A stretch of 64,000 nt of DNA from Bradyrhizobium niftali (GTDB taxonomy: Bacteria > Pseudomonadota > Alphaproteobacteria > Rhizobiales > Xanthobacteraceae): the NCBI RefSeq assembly GCF_004571025.1, contig NZ_SPQT01000009.1:1-64000 (forward strand). The letters run 5' to 3'. A program made the position numbers and the translations under genes. The notes below the pieces were generated by a model. It ran no database searches. It was not told the DNA's origin and worked only from the letters and a program-made list of their open reading frames with translations. Shown piece by piece: positions 27,914-35,836 of this stretch (position 1 is its first letter; each line of letters begins with the position of its first letter).

Positions 27914-28711
27914 CTAATTCGCACCACCCGCGGGGATCGGCTCCATGCCGCTCGCAATGATCGTGTCGCGGGCGGCGGGGGAGGCGAGGAACTTGATCAA
28001 GGCCCGTCCAGCATCGGGTTCTTTCGAAACGGTCGCGATGCCGGCTGAGAAGATCGTGATCTTCTGCAATTCGTTCGGCAGCGGTCCGACGATATCGATG
28101 CCCTGCACCGGCTTCAATTCGCTGATCTGCTGAAAGCCCAGTTCGGCCTCACCATGCGCGACGATCTCGCCGACCGGCGTGGCCGGGATCTTGCGCGCCT
28201 TGTCCTTCATGGCATCGGCAATGCCGAGCTTGTCGAACATCTCGGTCGAGACGTAGACGCCGCTGGCGCTATCCGAGTAAGCGATTGTCTTCGCCGCCAG
28301 CAGCGCACGCTTGACTGCCTCCGCCGAGCTGATGTCCGGCTTCGGCGCGCCCGACTTCACCGCGATTCCGATTGGCGATCTGGTCAGATCGACCTGGCTG
28401 CCGGCAACGACCTTGCCCTTGCCGGCGAGGTCGGTGAGGGCATAGCCCACCATGATCAGGACATCGGCCGGTTCGCCGCGCTCCAGCCTGACCGGGATCG
28501 CATTGGTGGTGGTGCCCATCGACGGCCCGAACGACGTCAGCACCTTGTGGCCGGTGGCTTTCTCGAACTCCGGCACGAGCGCCTGATAGGCAGCCGTCAG
28601 ACCGCCGGAAATCATCACCCGGACCTCGGCAGCGTCGGACGCGCCGGTCAGCCACAGGACGCCCAAAAGGCCCAAGGCAAGGTTACGGAATGTTGCTGAT
28701 GTCGATTTCAT
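27914..28711 (-). CDS. Molybdate-type (ModA-like) periplasmic binding protein
   Basis: A 265-residue exported protein with a signal peptide (LALGLLGVLWLTGASDAAE). The mature part begins VRVMISGGLTAAYQALVPEFE, then TSFGPSMGTTTNAIPVRLERGEPADVLIM, a pattern typical of ModA-like type 2 binding proteins. Oxyanion or organic-acid binding is plausible, but no permease or ATPase gene is adjacent, so it is an orphan receptor. It converges with the glutaminase gene across an 18-base gap. Confidence 0.8.
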   Translation of the reverse strand: MKSTSATFRNLALGLLGVLWLTGASDAAEVRVMISGGLTAAYQALVPEFEKATGHKVLTSFGPSMGTTTNAIPVRLERGEPADVLIMVGYALTDLAGKGKVVAGSQVDLTRSPIGIAVKSGAPKPDISSAEAVKRALLAAKTIAYSDSASGVYVSTEMFDKLGIADAMKDKARKIPATPVGEIVAHGEAELGFQQISELKPVQGIDIVGPLPNELQKITIFSAGIATVSKEPDAGRALIKFLASPAARDTIIASGMEPIPAGGAN

Positions 28712-28727
28712 TGTCGCTCGTCTCCAA

Positions 28728-29180
28728 CTAACCCCTGCCGCGATAGGGCGCGACGCCTTGCTCCGGCACCCACAGGCCCTTCGGCACCCGGCCGGTCTGC
28801 CAGAACACGTCGATCGGGATGCCGCCGCGCGGATACCAGTAGCCGCCGATGCGAAGCCATTTCGGCTTGATCTCGGAGGCGATGCGCTTGCCGATCATCA
28901 CGGTGCAATCCTCATGGAAGGCGCCATGATTGCGGAAGCTCGCGATGTAGAGTTTCAGCGATTTCGACTCCAGTAGCCATGGGCCGGGCGCGTAGTCGAT
29001 CATCAGATGCGCGAAATCCGGTTGTCCCGTGACCGGGCACAGCGAGGTGAATTCCGGCACGGTGAAGCGCACCAGATAGTCGGTGCCCTTTTGCGGATTG
29101 GGCACGCGGTCGAGCTGGGCTTCTTCCGGTGTGTGCGGCCATTCGACCGCGCGGCCGAGCTGGAGGGATTTTTTCGCCAT
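28728..29180 (-). CDS. queF: NADPH-dependent 7-cyano-7-deazaguanine reductase QueF
   Basis: A 150-residue unimodular QueF that reduces preQ0 to preQ1 on the way to queuosine in tRNA. The catalytic Cys lies in TSLCPVTGQPDFAHL and the substrate Glu in ESKSLKLYIASFRNHG, followed by HEDC. I start at MAKKSLQLGR, preceded by AAGGATG as ribosome site; the 13 codons before it have no support. Neighbouring genes are not queuosine genes. Confidence 0.95.
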   Translation of the reverse strand: MAKKSLQLGRAVEWPHTPEEAQLDRVPNPQKGTDYLVRFTVPEFTSLCPVTGQPDFAHLMIDYAPGPWLLESKSLKLYIASFRNHGAFHEDCTVMIGKRIASEIKPKWLRIGGYWYPRGGIPIDVFWQTGRVPKGLWVPEQGVAPYRGRG

Positions 29181-29231
29181 CGTCGTCACATCCTTTTGCG
29201 GATGCCGGGATGGACGCAATTGGAGCTGCCG

Positions 29232-30209
29232 TCAACCAGTGGCGATGGTCTGGATCATGACGATCCGGTCGTTGCCGGACTCGCAGCCCCAGAGCTCGCC
29301 CGGCCTGCCGTCGAGCTGGCGGACATTGGCATTTGGCTTGTCGCTGGCGAAGACGTTGAACCGCTCGGTCGCGGGATCGAAGCGGACGATGGCATTGGCG
29401 GAGAAATCGGTCAGCCAGACCTTGTCCTTGTCATCGACATAAACCGCGTAGGTGCGGGGACGCTCGCCCGGCAGCTTCCAGGTCTTCCAGGAGCCGTCAG
29501 CGGGATCGTGCACCGACACATGGCCGCTGTTCCACTCGCTGACCCAGATCCGGCTCTTCGAATCCGACCAGACGCGCCGCGATCCCTGGCTCGGCGTCGG
29601 CGGCTCGACCACATTGGCGTTGCCGGTCGCAAGATCGATCTTCGCGATATAGCTGCCGGCGAGCGAGGCGTACCAGACGTCGCCCTTGGGCGTCACCGTG
29701 ATGCCATAGGGGCCGACGCCCTTTGGCGCCCGGAACACGCTCATCTCGCCCGACTTCGGCGCAAGCCGGCCGTAATAGCCGGACTGGCCGGTGAACCAGT
29801 AGGCGCCGTCCTTGTCGAACACGCCGGTATTGAGATTGGCGGAGGCGAACTTTTCGGGCAGGCGGAACAGCGTGACCTTGAGGTCCTTGGGCTCCACCCG
29901 CGCGATCGCGTTCTGGCCGCCCTCGGTGATCCAGGGCGCGCCATCGGGGCCGATCGTCACGCCATGCGGCGCGGCGCCCTGGCCGAGGCTGACGGTCTTG
30001 AAGGTGCCATCCTTCGGATCGAGCCTGCCGAGCATGCCCTTGCCCTGCGCGGTGAACCAGACCGTGCCGTCGGGAGCCGGGGCGAGGTCGTGCAGGCCGA
30101 TCCCGGCACTGATGGGGAAATATTTTGTCCGGAACGGGCCCTCCTGCGCAAAAGATGGGCGAACGGCGAGGAGGGCGGCGCTGGAGCCGAGAAACTGGCG
30201 GCGATTCAT
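29232..30209 (-). CDS. Exported beta-propeller protein (Vgb/SMP-30-like)
   Basis: A 325-residue protein with a Tat-type signal (MNRRQFLGSSAALLAVRPSFAQ). The body contains repeated propeller blades with recurring patterns such as GLHDLAPAPDGTVWFTAQ, HGVTIGPDGAPWITEGG, YGITVTPKGDVWYAS and YAVYVDDKDKVWLTDF, matching the virginiamycin B lyase/streptogramin lyase superfamily. Most chromosomal members act on unknown substrates, so a lyase name would be too strong. It lies 51 bases before queF. Confidence 0.8.
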   Translation of the reverse strand: MNRRQFLGSSAALLAVRPSFAQEGPFRTKYFPISAGIGLHDLAPAPDGTVWFTAQGKGMLGRLDPKDGTFKTVSLGQGAAPHGVTIGPDGAPWITEGGQNAIARVEPKDLKVTLFRLPEKFASANLNTGVFDKDGAYWFTGQSGYYGRLAPKSGEMSVFRAPKGVGPYGITVTPKGDVWYASLAGSYIAKIDLATGNANVVEPPTPSQGSRRVWSDSKSRIWVSEWNSGHVSVHDPADGSWKTWKLPGERPRTYAVYVDDKDKVWLTDFSANAIVRFDPATERFNVFASDKPNANVRQLDGRPGELWGCESGNDRIVMIQTIATG

Positions 30210-30386
30210 GGCGTTACCCCGACTGTTTCAGATTGAGGTTGGACGCGCGGACCAGATGCCGTCAAGTTTAGTCCTGGGCAATTCGCGCGTCAGTCGAAGC
30301 ACGCCGTCCAAGCGTTCACATTTGCTTGCGCTCCGTGTAAGACCCGCGGCGAACCGATCAAATCTAACGAACGGAAGTGCAACATC

Positions 30387-31670
30387 ATGACCGCCATCAT
30401 CGACATCATCGGCCGCGAAATCCTCGACAGCCGTGGCAATCCCACCGTCGAGGTCGACGTCGTGCTGGAAGATGGCGCGCTCGGCCGCGCCGCGGTGCCG
30501 TCAGGCGCCTCCACCGGCGCCCATGAGGCGGTGGAACTGCGCGACGGCGACAAGGCCCGCTATCTCGGCAAGGGCGTCACCAAGGCGGTCGGCGCCGTCA
30601 ACGGCGAGATCTTCGAGGCCTTGAGCGGCCTCGATGTCGAGCAGCAGGCCCAGATCGACCAGATCATGATCGATCTCGACGGCACGCCGAACAAGGGCCG
30701 CCTGGGCGCCAACGCCATCCTCGGCGTCTCGCTCGCCTGCGCCAAGGCGGCCGCGAACTCGCTCGACATGCCGCTCTACCGTTACGTCGGCGGCACCTCG
30801 GCGCGGCTGTTGCCGGTGCCGATGATGAACATCATCAATGGCGGCGTGCATGCCGACAACCCGATCGACTTCCAGGAGTTCATGATCCTGCCGGTCGGCG
30901 CGTCGAGCTTTGCCGAGGGCCTGCGTTACGGCGCGGAGGTTTTCCACACGCTGAAGTCGGAGCTGAAGAAGGCCGGCCACAACACCAATGTCGGCGACGA
31001 GGGCGGCTTTGCTCCGAACCTGCCGTCGGCGGACGCCGCGCTCGAATTCGTCATGAACGCGATCGGCAAGGCCGGCTTCAAGGCGGGCAGCGACATCGTG
31101 ATCGGCCTCGACTGCGCCTCGACCGAGTTCTTCAAGGGCGGCAAATATGTCTATGAAGGCGAGGGCAAGACCCGTTCGATCTCCGAGCAGGCCAAGTACC
31201 TCGCAGACCTGGTTGCGCGTTATCCGATCGTGACCATCGAGGACGGCATGTCGGAAGACGACATGGACGGCTGGAAGGAGCTCACCGATCTCATCGGCAA
31301 GAAGTGCCAGCTCGTCGGCGACGATCTCTTCGTCACCAACGTCAAGCGCCTCGCCGAAGGCATCAAGGCGGGCCGGGCCAACTCGATCCTGATCAAGGTC
31401 AACCAGATCGGCACGCTGACCGAGACGCTCGCCGCCGTCGAGATGGCGCACAAGGCCGGCTACACCTCCGTCATGTCGCACCGCTCCGGTGAGACCGAGG
31501 ATTCCACCATCGCCGACCTCGCGGTGGCCACCAACTGCGGCCAGATCAAGACCGGCTCGCTGGCGCGTTCCGACCGCACCGCCAAATACAATCAGCTCCT
31601 GCGCATCGAGCAGCAGCTCGGCAAGCAGGCGCTCTATGGCGGCAAGGCGGCACTGAAGGCGCTGGCATAA
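30387..31670 (+). CDS. eno: Enolase
   Basis: A 427-residue enolase converting 2-phosphoglycerate to phosphoenolpyruvate, also a possible part of the RNA degradosome. Landmarks: DSRGNPTVEVDV near residue 13, ASTGAHEAVELRD near 40 (mobile loop), the catalytic Lys region LLVP/MMNIINGGVHADN near 145, Mg-binding Asp in GLDCAS, Glu in TIEDGMSEDD and Asp in LVGDDLFVTN, and the signature LIKVNQIGTLTET with SHRSGETED near 365. Full length with no oddity. Lys and Asp positions are all consistent with an active enzyme. Confidence 0.98.
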   Translation: MTAIIDIIGREILDSRGNPTVEVDVVLEDGALGRAAVPSGASTGAHEAVELRDGDKARYLGKGVTKAVGAVNGEIFEALSGLDVEQQAQIDQIMIDLDGTPNKGRLGANAILGVSLACAKAAANSLDMPLYRYVGGTSARLLPVPMMNIINGGVHADNPIDFQEFMILPVGASSFAEGLRYGAEVFHTLKSELKKAGHNTNVGDEGGFAPNLPSADAALEFVMNAIGKAGFKAGSDIVIGLDCASTEFFKGGKYVYEGEGKTRSISEQAKYLADLVARYPIVTIEDGMSEDDMDGWKELTDLIGKKCQLVGDDLFVTNVKRLAEGIKAGRANSILIKVNQIGTLTETLAAVEMAHKAGYTSVMSHRSGETEDSTIADLAVATNCGQIKTGSLARSDRTAKYNQLLRIEQQLGKQALYGGKAALKALA

Positions 31671-31703
31671 GCCAGCGCTTCGACAAGGACAGGGAGGATC
31701 GAC

Positions 31704-32840
31704 ATGAGCGATGGCAAGACCGGACTGCAACTGCGTTCGCTGATCAAGGCGAGTGGCGAGCTGGAAATCTCGCTTCTCGACGTGCCGACCCCCGAGCCCG
31801 CCGAGGACGAGGTCGTCGTCCGCGTCGAGGCGGCGCCGATCAACCCGTCCGACCTCGGCCTGCTCGTCGGCGCGGCCGACATGAGCACGGCCAAGGCCTC
31901 GGGCACGAAGCAGGCGCCCGTCATCACCGCAAAAGTGCCTGACGGTGCGATGCGCGCGATGGGGGCGCGGCTCGACCAATCCCTGCCGGTCGGCAATGAA
32001 GGTGCCGGCGTCGTCGTCAAGACCGGCTCGTCGGACGCTGCGAAGGCGCTGATGGGCAAGACGGTCGCGATGATCGGCGGCGCCATGTACTCGCAATTCC
32101 GGACCCTGAAGGCGAGGGACTGCCAGCCATTGCCTGACGGTACGACGGCAGCGGAGGGCGCGTCCTGGTTCGTCAATCCGCTCACCGCGCTCGGCATGAC
32201 CGAGACCATGCGGCGCGAAGGCCACAAGGCGCTGGTGCATACCGCGGCCGCCTCCAACCTCGGGCAGATGCTGAACAAGATCTGCATCAAGGACGGCATC
32301 CCGCTCGTCAACATCGTGCGCAGCAAGGAGCAGGCAGAGATCCTGAACAAGATCGGCGCCAAATATGTCGTCGACTCCAGCGTGCCGAGCTTTCTCGACG
32401 ATCTCACGGCCGCGCTGGTCGAGACCGGCGCCACCCTCGCGTTCGATGCCATCGGCGGCGGCAAGCTCGCCGGCGACATCCTCAACTGCATGGAAATCGC
32501 GATCAACAAGACCGCGAAGGAATACAGCCGCTACGGCTCCAGCGTGCACAAGCAGGTCTATGTCTACGGCGCGCTGGATATCCGTCCGATCGAACTGCCG
32601 CGCGGCTTCGGCATGGCCTGGGGCGTCGGCGGTTGGCTGCTGACCCCGTTCCTCCAGAAGATCGGTCCGGCTGATATCGGACGGCTGCGACAGCGCGTCG
32701 TGAATGAATTGAAGACCACCTTTGCCAGCCACTACACCAAGGTGGTGTCGCTTCAGGAGACGCTCGATCCCGCCAACATCGCGGTGTACGCCAAACGGGC
32801 CACCGGCGAAAAATTCCTCATCAACCCGAATAAGTCGTGA
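31704..32840 (+). CDS. Medium-chain dehydrogenase/reductase (quinone-oxidoreductase type)
   Basis: A 378-residue zinc-independent MDR-family oxidoreductase. The GroES-like N-terminal domain has PAEDEVVVRVEAAPINPSD near residue 37 and LPVGNEGAGVVVKTG near 92; the Rossmann domain has HKALVHTAAASNLGQML near 175 and AKYVVDSSV near 215, with ATLAFDAIGGGKL near 240. There are no Cys/His zinc ligands. An aldehyde, quinone or crotonyl-type substrate is possible. It lies 33 bases after eno and may be co-transcribed with it. Confidence 0.8.
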   Translation: MSDGKTGLQLRSLIKASGELEISLLDVPTPEPAEDEVVVRVEAAPINPSDLGLLVGAADMSTAKASGTKQAPVITAKVPDGAMRAMGARLDQSLPVGNEGAGVVVKTGSSDAAKALMGKTVAMIGGAMYSQFRTLKARDCQPLPDGTTAAEGASWFVNPLTALGMTETMRREGHKALVHTAAASNLGQMLNKICIKDGIPLVNIVRSKEQAEILNKIGAKYVVDSSVPSFLDDLTAALVETGATLAFDAIGGGKLAGDILNCMEIAINKTAKEYSRYGSSVHKQVYVYGALDIRPIELPRGFGMAWGVGGWLLTPFLQKIGPADIGRLRQRVVNELKTTFASHYTKVVSLQETLDPANIAVYAKRATGEKFLINPNKS

Positions 32841-32869
32841 CGAGCGACGGCGTCCAGGCCTGATCGAAT

Positions 32870-33004
32870 CTATGCCTGGGCCGTGGGGCGAATGACGATC
32901 TCGCCGACGTCCACACTATCCGGCTGCGCTATCGCGAAGGCCATCGCCTCCGCGATGGCGCTCGCCGGAATGGCCATCGCCTTCATGCTTGCCTGCCCCG
33001 CGCG
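32870..33004 (-). pseudogene. SDR-family oxidoreductase, 3' remnant
   Basis: The last 45 codons or so of a short-chain dehydrogenase: the reading on the minus strand contains MKAMAIPASAIAEAMAFAIAQP, then DSVDVGEIVIRPTAQA and a stop. The AIPASAIAxAxxFAIxQP and VDVxEIVIRPTAQ patterns are typical of the C-terminal end of classical SDR enzymes. The nucleotide-binding and catalytic regions are absent. Next to it, in the opposite orientation, is a broken AraC-type regulator, so a divergent gene pair seems to have lost its middle. Confidence 0.6.
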
Positions 33005-33027
33005 GCGCTGGATCAGAGTGCCGGCGA

Positions 33028-33295
33028 GGGTTTGGGATGGATCAACGCGCTGGTCGATGCCAGGATCGGCAAGGCCATCAGGCTGATGCACGAAGACGCC
33101 GCTCACCCCTGGACCCTGGACGCATTGTCCGAAGCGATCGCCATGTCGCGATCCGCGTTTTCGAAGCGGTTCAAGTCGCTTGTGGGGTTGGCGCCGCTCG
33201 ACTACCTGCTTCGATGGCGAATGCGACTTGCACGCGATCAGCTGCGACGTGGAGCGACCGAAAAATTCCCCAACGCCCCAAATAAATTGTCGTGA
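33028..33295 (+). pseudogene. AraC-family regulator, internal remnant
   Basis: The frame carries GWINALVDARIGKAIRLMHE, then WTLDALSEAIAMSRSAFSKRF and LLRWRMRLARDQLRR: the linker and first helix-turn-helix of the AraC DNA-binding domain. The cupin-like N-terminal half is missing, and the second helix-turn-helix stops short after DQLRR, followed by an unrelated tail (TEKFPNAPNKLS). This is truncated at both ends and cannot be a working regulator. Confidence 0.6.
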
Positions 33296-33405
33296 TCTGC
33301 GACGGCACCTCACCAAAGGAAGGTCTTGCCTTCTGAGCGAAGCCGGGGATTATTCCGCCGCCATTGAAAGCGGAAAACCGCAAGGGCTCAGAAGGGGACC
33401 TCTCC

Positions 33406-34404
33406 ATGACCGATCTCAATCGCCGTCATCTGCTCGCAGGCGCCGCCGCCATCGGTGCGGCTGCCGCCACCGGACTTCGACCGACCATTGCCAATGCCTC
33501 AGTGCCGCAAAGCGGGGCGCAGGCACCCGGCTTCTATCGCTACAAGGTCGGCAGCTTCGAGTGCACCTCGATCAATGACGGCGCGCGCACCTTCCCGATG
33601 CCGGACAAGTTCGTCGTCAACGTCCCGAAGGAAGAAGCCGCAGCGGCCGGCGAGGCCGCCTACATGCCCAAAGGCATGGTCACGGTGCCGTTCAACCCGC
33701 AGCTCATCAACACCGGCTCCAGGCTGGTGCTGATCGACACCGGAAATGGAGTCGCCAACCTGGAGCCGAGCAAGGGTGCGGTCGGCCGTACGCTGCAGAA
33801 CCTCCAGGCCGCCGGCGTCGATCCCAAGAGCATCGACGTCGTGCTGCTCTCGCATCTGCATCCCGACCACACCAACGGCATTCGCCTCGCCGACGGCGCG
33901 CTCGCGTTCCCGAATGCGGAGATCATGGTGCCCGGCAAGGACTGGGAGTTCTGGACCAGCGAGGACAACGCCGCCAAGGCCGAGTCCAACGCGATGATGA
34001 AGAACTACTTCGCCAACGTGAAGAAGACCTTCGCCGGCCTCGAATCCAAGGTCACCAAGTACGAGTGGGGCAAGGAGGTCGCGCCCGGCATCACCTCGAT
34101 CGCGACGCCCGGCCATACGCCCGGCCACACCTCGTTTGCGGTCGCGTCCGGCGATGCCAGGGTGTTGATCCAGTCCGATGTCACCAACATTCCGGAGTTC
34201 TTCCTGCGCAATCCGGACTGGCACGTGATGTTCGACGCCGATGCCGCGATGGCGCAGCAGACGCGCCACAAATTCTACGACATGGCGGCGGCCGAGAAAG
34301 CGACGGTGATCGGCTTCCACTTCACCTTCCCCTCGGTCGGCCATGTCGAGAAGGACGGAGCCAAATATCGCCTGATCCCGTCGGCCTGGAATCCGACGAT
34401 CTGA
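33406..34404 (+). CDS. Tat-exported metallo-beta-lactamase-fold hydrolase
   Basis: A 332-residue protein with a twin-arginine signal (NRRHLLAGAAAIGAAAATG). The metal-binding motif of the superfamily is LSHLHPDHTNG near residue 150, with later His and Asp ligands in TPGHTPGHTSFAV and LIQSDVTNIPEFF; a last His occurs in IGFHFTFPS. The length and motif spacing fit lactonase or hydrolase members related to quorum-quenching enzymes. I start at MTDLNRRHLL, the start of the signal. Substrate unknown. Confidence 0.85.
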   Translation: MTDLNRRHLLAGAAAIGAAAATGLRPTIANASVPQSGAQAPGFYRYKVGSFECTSINDGARTFPMPDKFVVNVPKEEAAAAGEAAYMPKGMVTVPFNPQLINTGSRLVLIDTGNGVANLEPSKGAVGRTLQNLQAAGVDPKSIDVVLLSHLHPDHTNGIRLADGALAFPNAEIMVPGKDWEFWTSEDNAAKAESNAMMKNYFANVKKTFAGLESKVTKYEWGKEVAPGITSIATPGHTPGHTSFAVASGDARVLIQSDVTNIPEFFLRNPDWHVMFDADAAMAQQTRHKFYDMAAAEKATVIGFHFTFPSVGHVEKDGAKYRLIPSAWNPTI

Positions 34405-34465
34405 TCGGGCTGGACGTTGGTGCGAAAGATCGGGCTGCCGCTTGGCGGCCTGATTGTTTTGGGTC

Positions 34466-34500
34466 GTAGCCCGGATGGAGCGAAGCGTAATCCGGGCTAC
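34466..34500. repeat. Short palindromic repeat (GTAGCCCGGAT family)
   Basis: A 35-base inverted repeat: GTAGCCCGGAT at one end, ATCCGGGCTAC at the other, with GGAGCGAAGCGTA between. The same arms, with GGAGCGAAGCG, recur in a longer copy at 60822-60905. It lies in the 222-base gap between the hydrolase and the FMN reductase gene. Confidence 0.7.
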
Positions 34501-34626
34501 AGGCCTCAATGTCCTCTTTCGCGAAACTCAATGTTTCCAAATCGGACCGGTTCATGCACTTGCATCCATTGGTCCGGATCGCTTAAGTGCCGCCCGGCAC
34601 TCCCGCTCAAGTTCTGAGGACACTCC

Positions 34627-35178
34627 ATGGCCTACAATATCGTCGTGATCGCCGGCAGCCTGCGCAAGGACAGTTTCTCGCTGAAGATCGCCAATGCGCT
34701 CGCCAAGCTCGCGCCGGCCTCGCTCAAGCTCGAGGTCGTCACGCCGGCGGGTATCTCCTTCTTCAACCAGGACCTCGAGGGCGCGCCGCCCGCGGACTGG
34801 CTGGCCTTCCGCGACAAGCTCCAGAAGTCGGACGGCGTTCTGTTCGTCACCCCGGAATACAATCGCGCCATCCCGGGTGTCCTGAAGAACGCCATCGACG
34901 TCGCCTCGCGCCCCTATGGCAAGAGCTCGTTCAACGGCAAGCCGGTCGGCATCATCTCGAACTCGCCGGGTCCGCTCGGCGGCGTCAGCGCGGCCAAGAC
35001 GCTCCAGAACATCCTGCCGGGCATTGCCGGCCCGATCATGCAGCAGCCCGAGATCTACCTGAACGCGGTTGGCGACGCCTTCGATGCGGAGGGGAACCTC
35101 GCCAAGGACTCGCTCAAGACCGTGCTCCAGGCCTATATCGACGCCTTCGCCGCACACGTGGCCAAGCATCACGGCTGA
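34627..35178 (+). CDS. NADPH-dependent FMN reductase (chromate/quinone reductase type)
   Basis: A 183-residue flavodoxin-fold reductase. It begins YNIVVIAGSLRKDSFSLKIA (phosphate-binding loop) and has the family signature VTPEYNRAIPGVLKNAIDVAS near residue 75, followed by NGKPVGIISNSPGPLGG. Such enzymes reduce FMN, quinones, chromate or azo dyes and can serve in oxidative-stress defence. No partner gene adjoins. The length is normal. Confidence 0.88.
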   Translation: MAYNIVVIAGSLRKDSFSLKIANALAKLAPASLKLEVVTPAGISFFNQDLEGAPPADWLAFRDKLQKSDGVLFVTPEYNRAIPGVLKNAIDVASRPYGKSSFNGKPVGIISNSPGPLGGVSAAKTLQNILPGIAGPIMQQPEIYLNAVGDAFDAEGNLAKDSLKTVLQAYIDAFAAHVAKHHG

Positions 35179-35195
35179 GGCCAACACTAGTTCTT

Positions 35196-35233
35196 CGTCA
35201 TACCCGGCCTAAACAACAAGGCCGGGCATGACG
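35196..35233. repeat. Inverted repeat with CGTCAT ends after the FMN reductase gene
   Basis: CGTCAT-A-CCCGGCCT at one side pairs with AGGCCGGG-C-ATGACG at the other, around an A-rich loop (AAACAACA). There is no U-run, so it may be a repeat element rather than a terminator. The CGTCAT/ATGACG ends resemble those of the longer repeat elements at 36816, 46723 and 63024. Confidence 0.55.
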
Positions 35234-35300
35234 ATGACGATTGGTGGCGCGGGCAGGGCGCATTAGCGCTCCCTTAACCAAACTCCCCCATCTTTCGAAG

Positions 35301-35618
35301 ATGGTCTCCCGCGCGCGCCTCAAATCGATCCTGACCGGTCTCGCCCTTTACGCGATGGCGGCTGCCATCGTCGGTTATTTCGGCGTCAACGCCTATACCG
35401 GCAAATACGGCCTCAACGCCCGCCAGGAACTCGACCAGGAGATCATCGCGCTCACGAGCGAGCTGGCCCAGCTCAAGCGCGAGCGCGCCAGGAGCGAGCA
35501 GCGCGTCTCGCTGCTGCGTTCCGCGAGGATCGATCCCGACATGCTGGACGAGCGGGCGCGCTTCCAGCTCGATTATGTCAATCCGCGCGATCTCGTTCGG
35601 ATGATCCCGCCGAACTAG
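35301..35618 (+). CDS. ftsB: FtsB/DivIC-like septum formation protein
   Basis: A 105-residue single-pass protein: short basic N-terminus, one membrane helix (ILTGLALYAMAAAIVGYFGV), then a coiled coil rich in Leu/Glu/Arg (LDQEIIALTSELAQLKRERARS) and a short C-terminal domain. It matches FtsB, which joins FtsL and FtsQ in the divisome. Its place between eno and the pdh operon is the usual alphaproteobacterial order. I start at MVSRARLK, just before the basic stretch; the earlier ATG at 35241 gives an unsupported extension. Confidence 0.88.
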   Translation: MVSRARLKSILTGLALYAMAAAIVGYFGVNAYTGKYGLNARQELDQEIIALTSELAQLKRERARSEQRVSLLRSARIDPDMLDERARFQLDYVNPRDLVRMIPPN

Positions 35619-35775
35619 CGCTTGCGCGGGTTTCGAAACCGGTATCGAAAGCCGACCCGAGCCCGGCCGCCTCCTTCTCCATCACGCCATAAGTCGCAAG
35701 ACCGCAGTCGCTTTGCCGCCTTGACGCAGCGGCGCCGGCGAGGGCATGGCTTGTACGGCGCACTGCTCCCCAGGA

Positions 35776-35789
35776 TTGACAGAGATCAA
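35776..35789 (+). promoter_or_regulatory. Candidate FixK/FNR-type box
   Basis: TTGACAGAGATCAA fits the pattern TTGA-N6-TCAA exactly. It is 47 bases upstream of the AcoR-like regulator's start. With a class II arrangement the transcript start would fall just before the ribosome site. A random match is possible. Confidence 0.4.
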
Positions 35790-35836
35790 TCAGGCCGCGC
35801 CGGCACGTCGTAAATTGCCATCCGGAGGAAACGGTG

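Noticed and set aside
30501..32732. 743-codon open frame antisense to eno and the oxidoreductase gene
   Set aside because: High-GC shadow: Arg/Asp/Gly-rich, no domain motifs, and both strands of a well-supported gene are covered.
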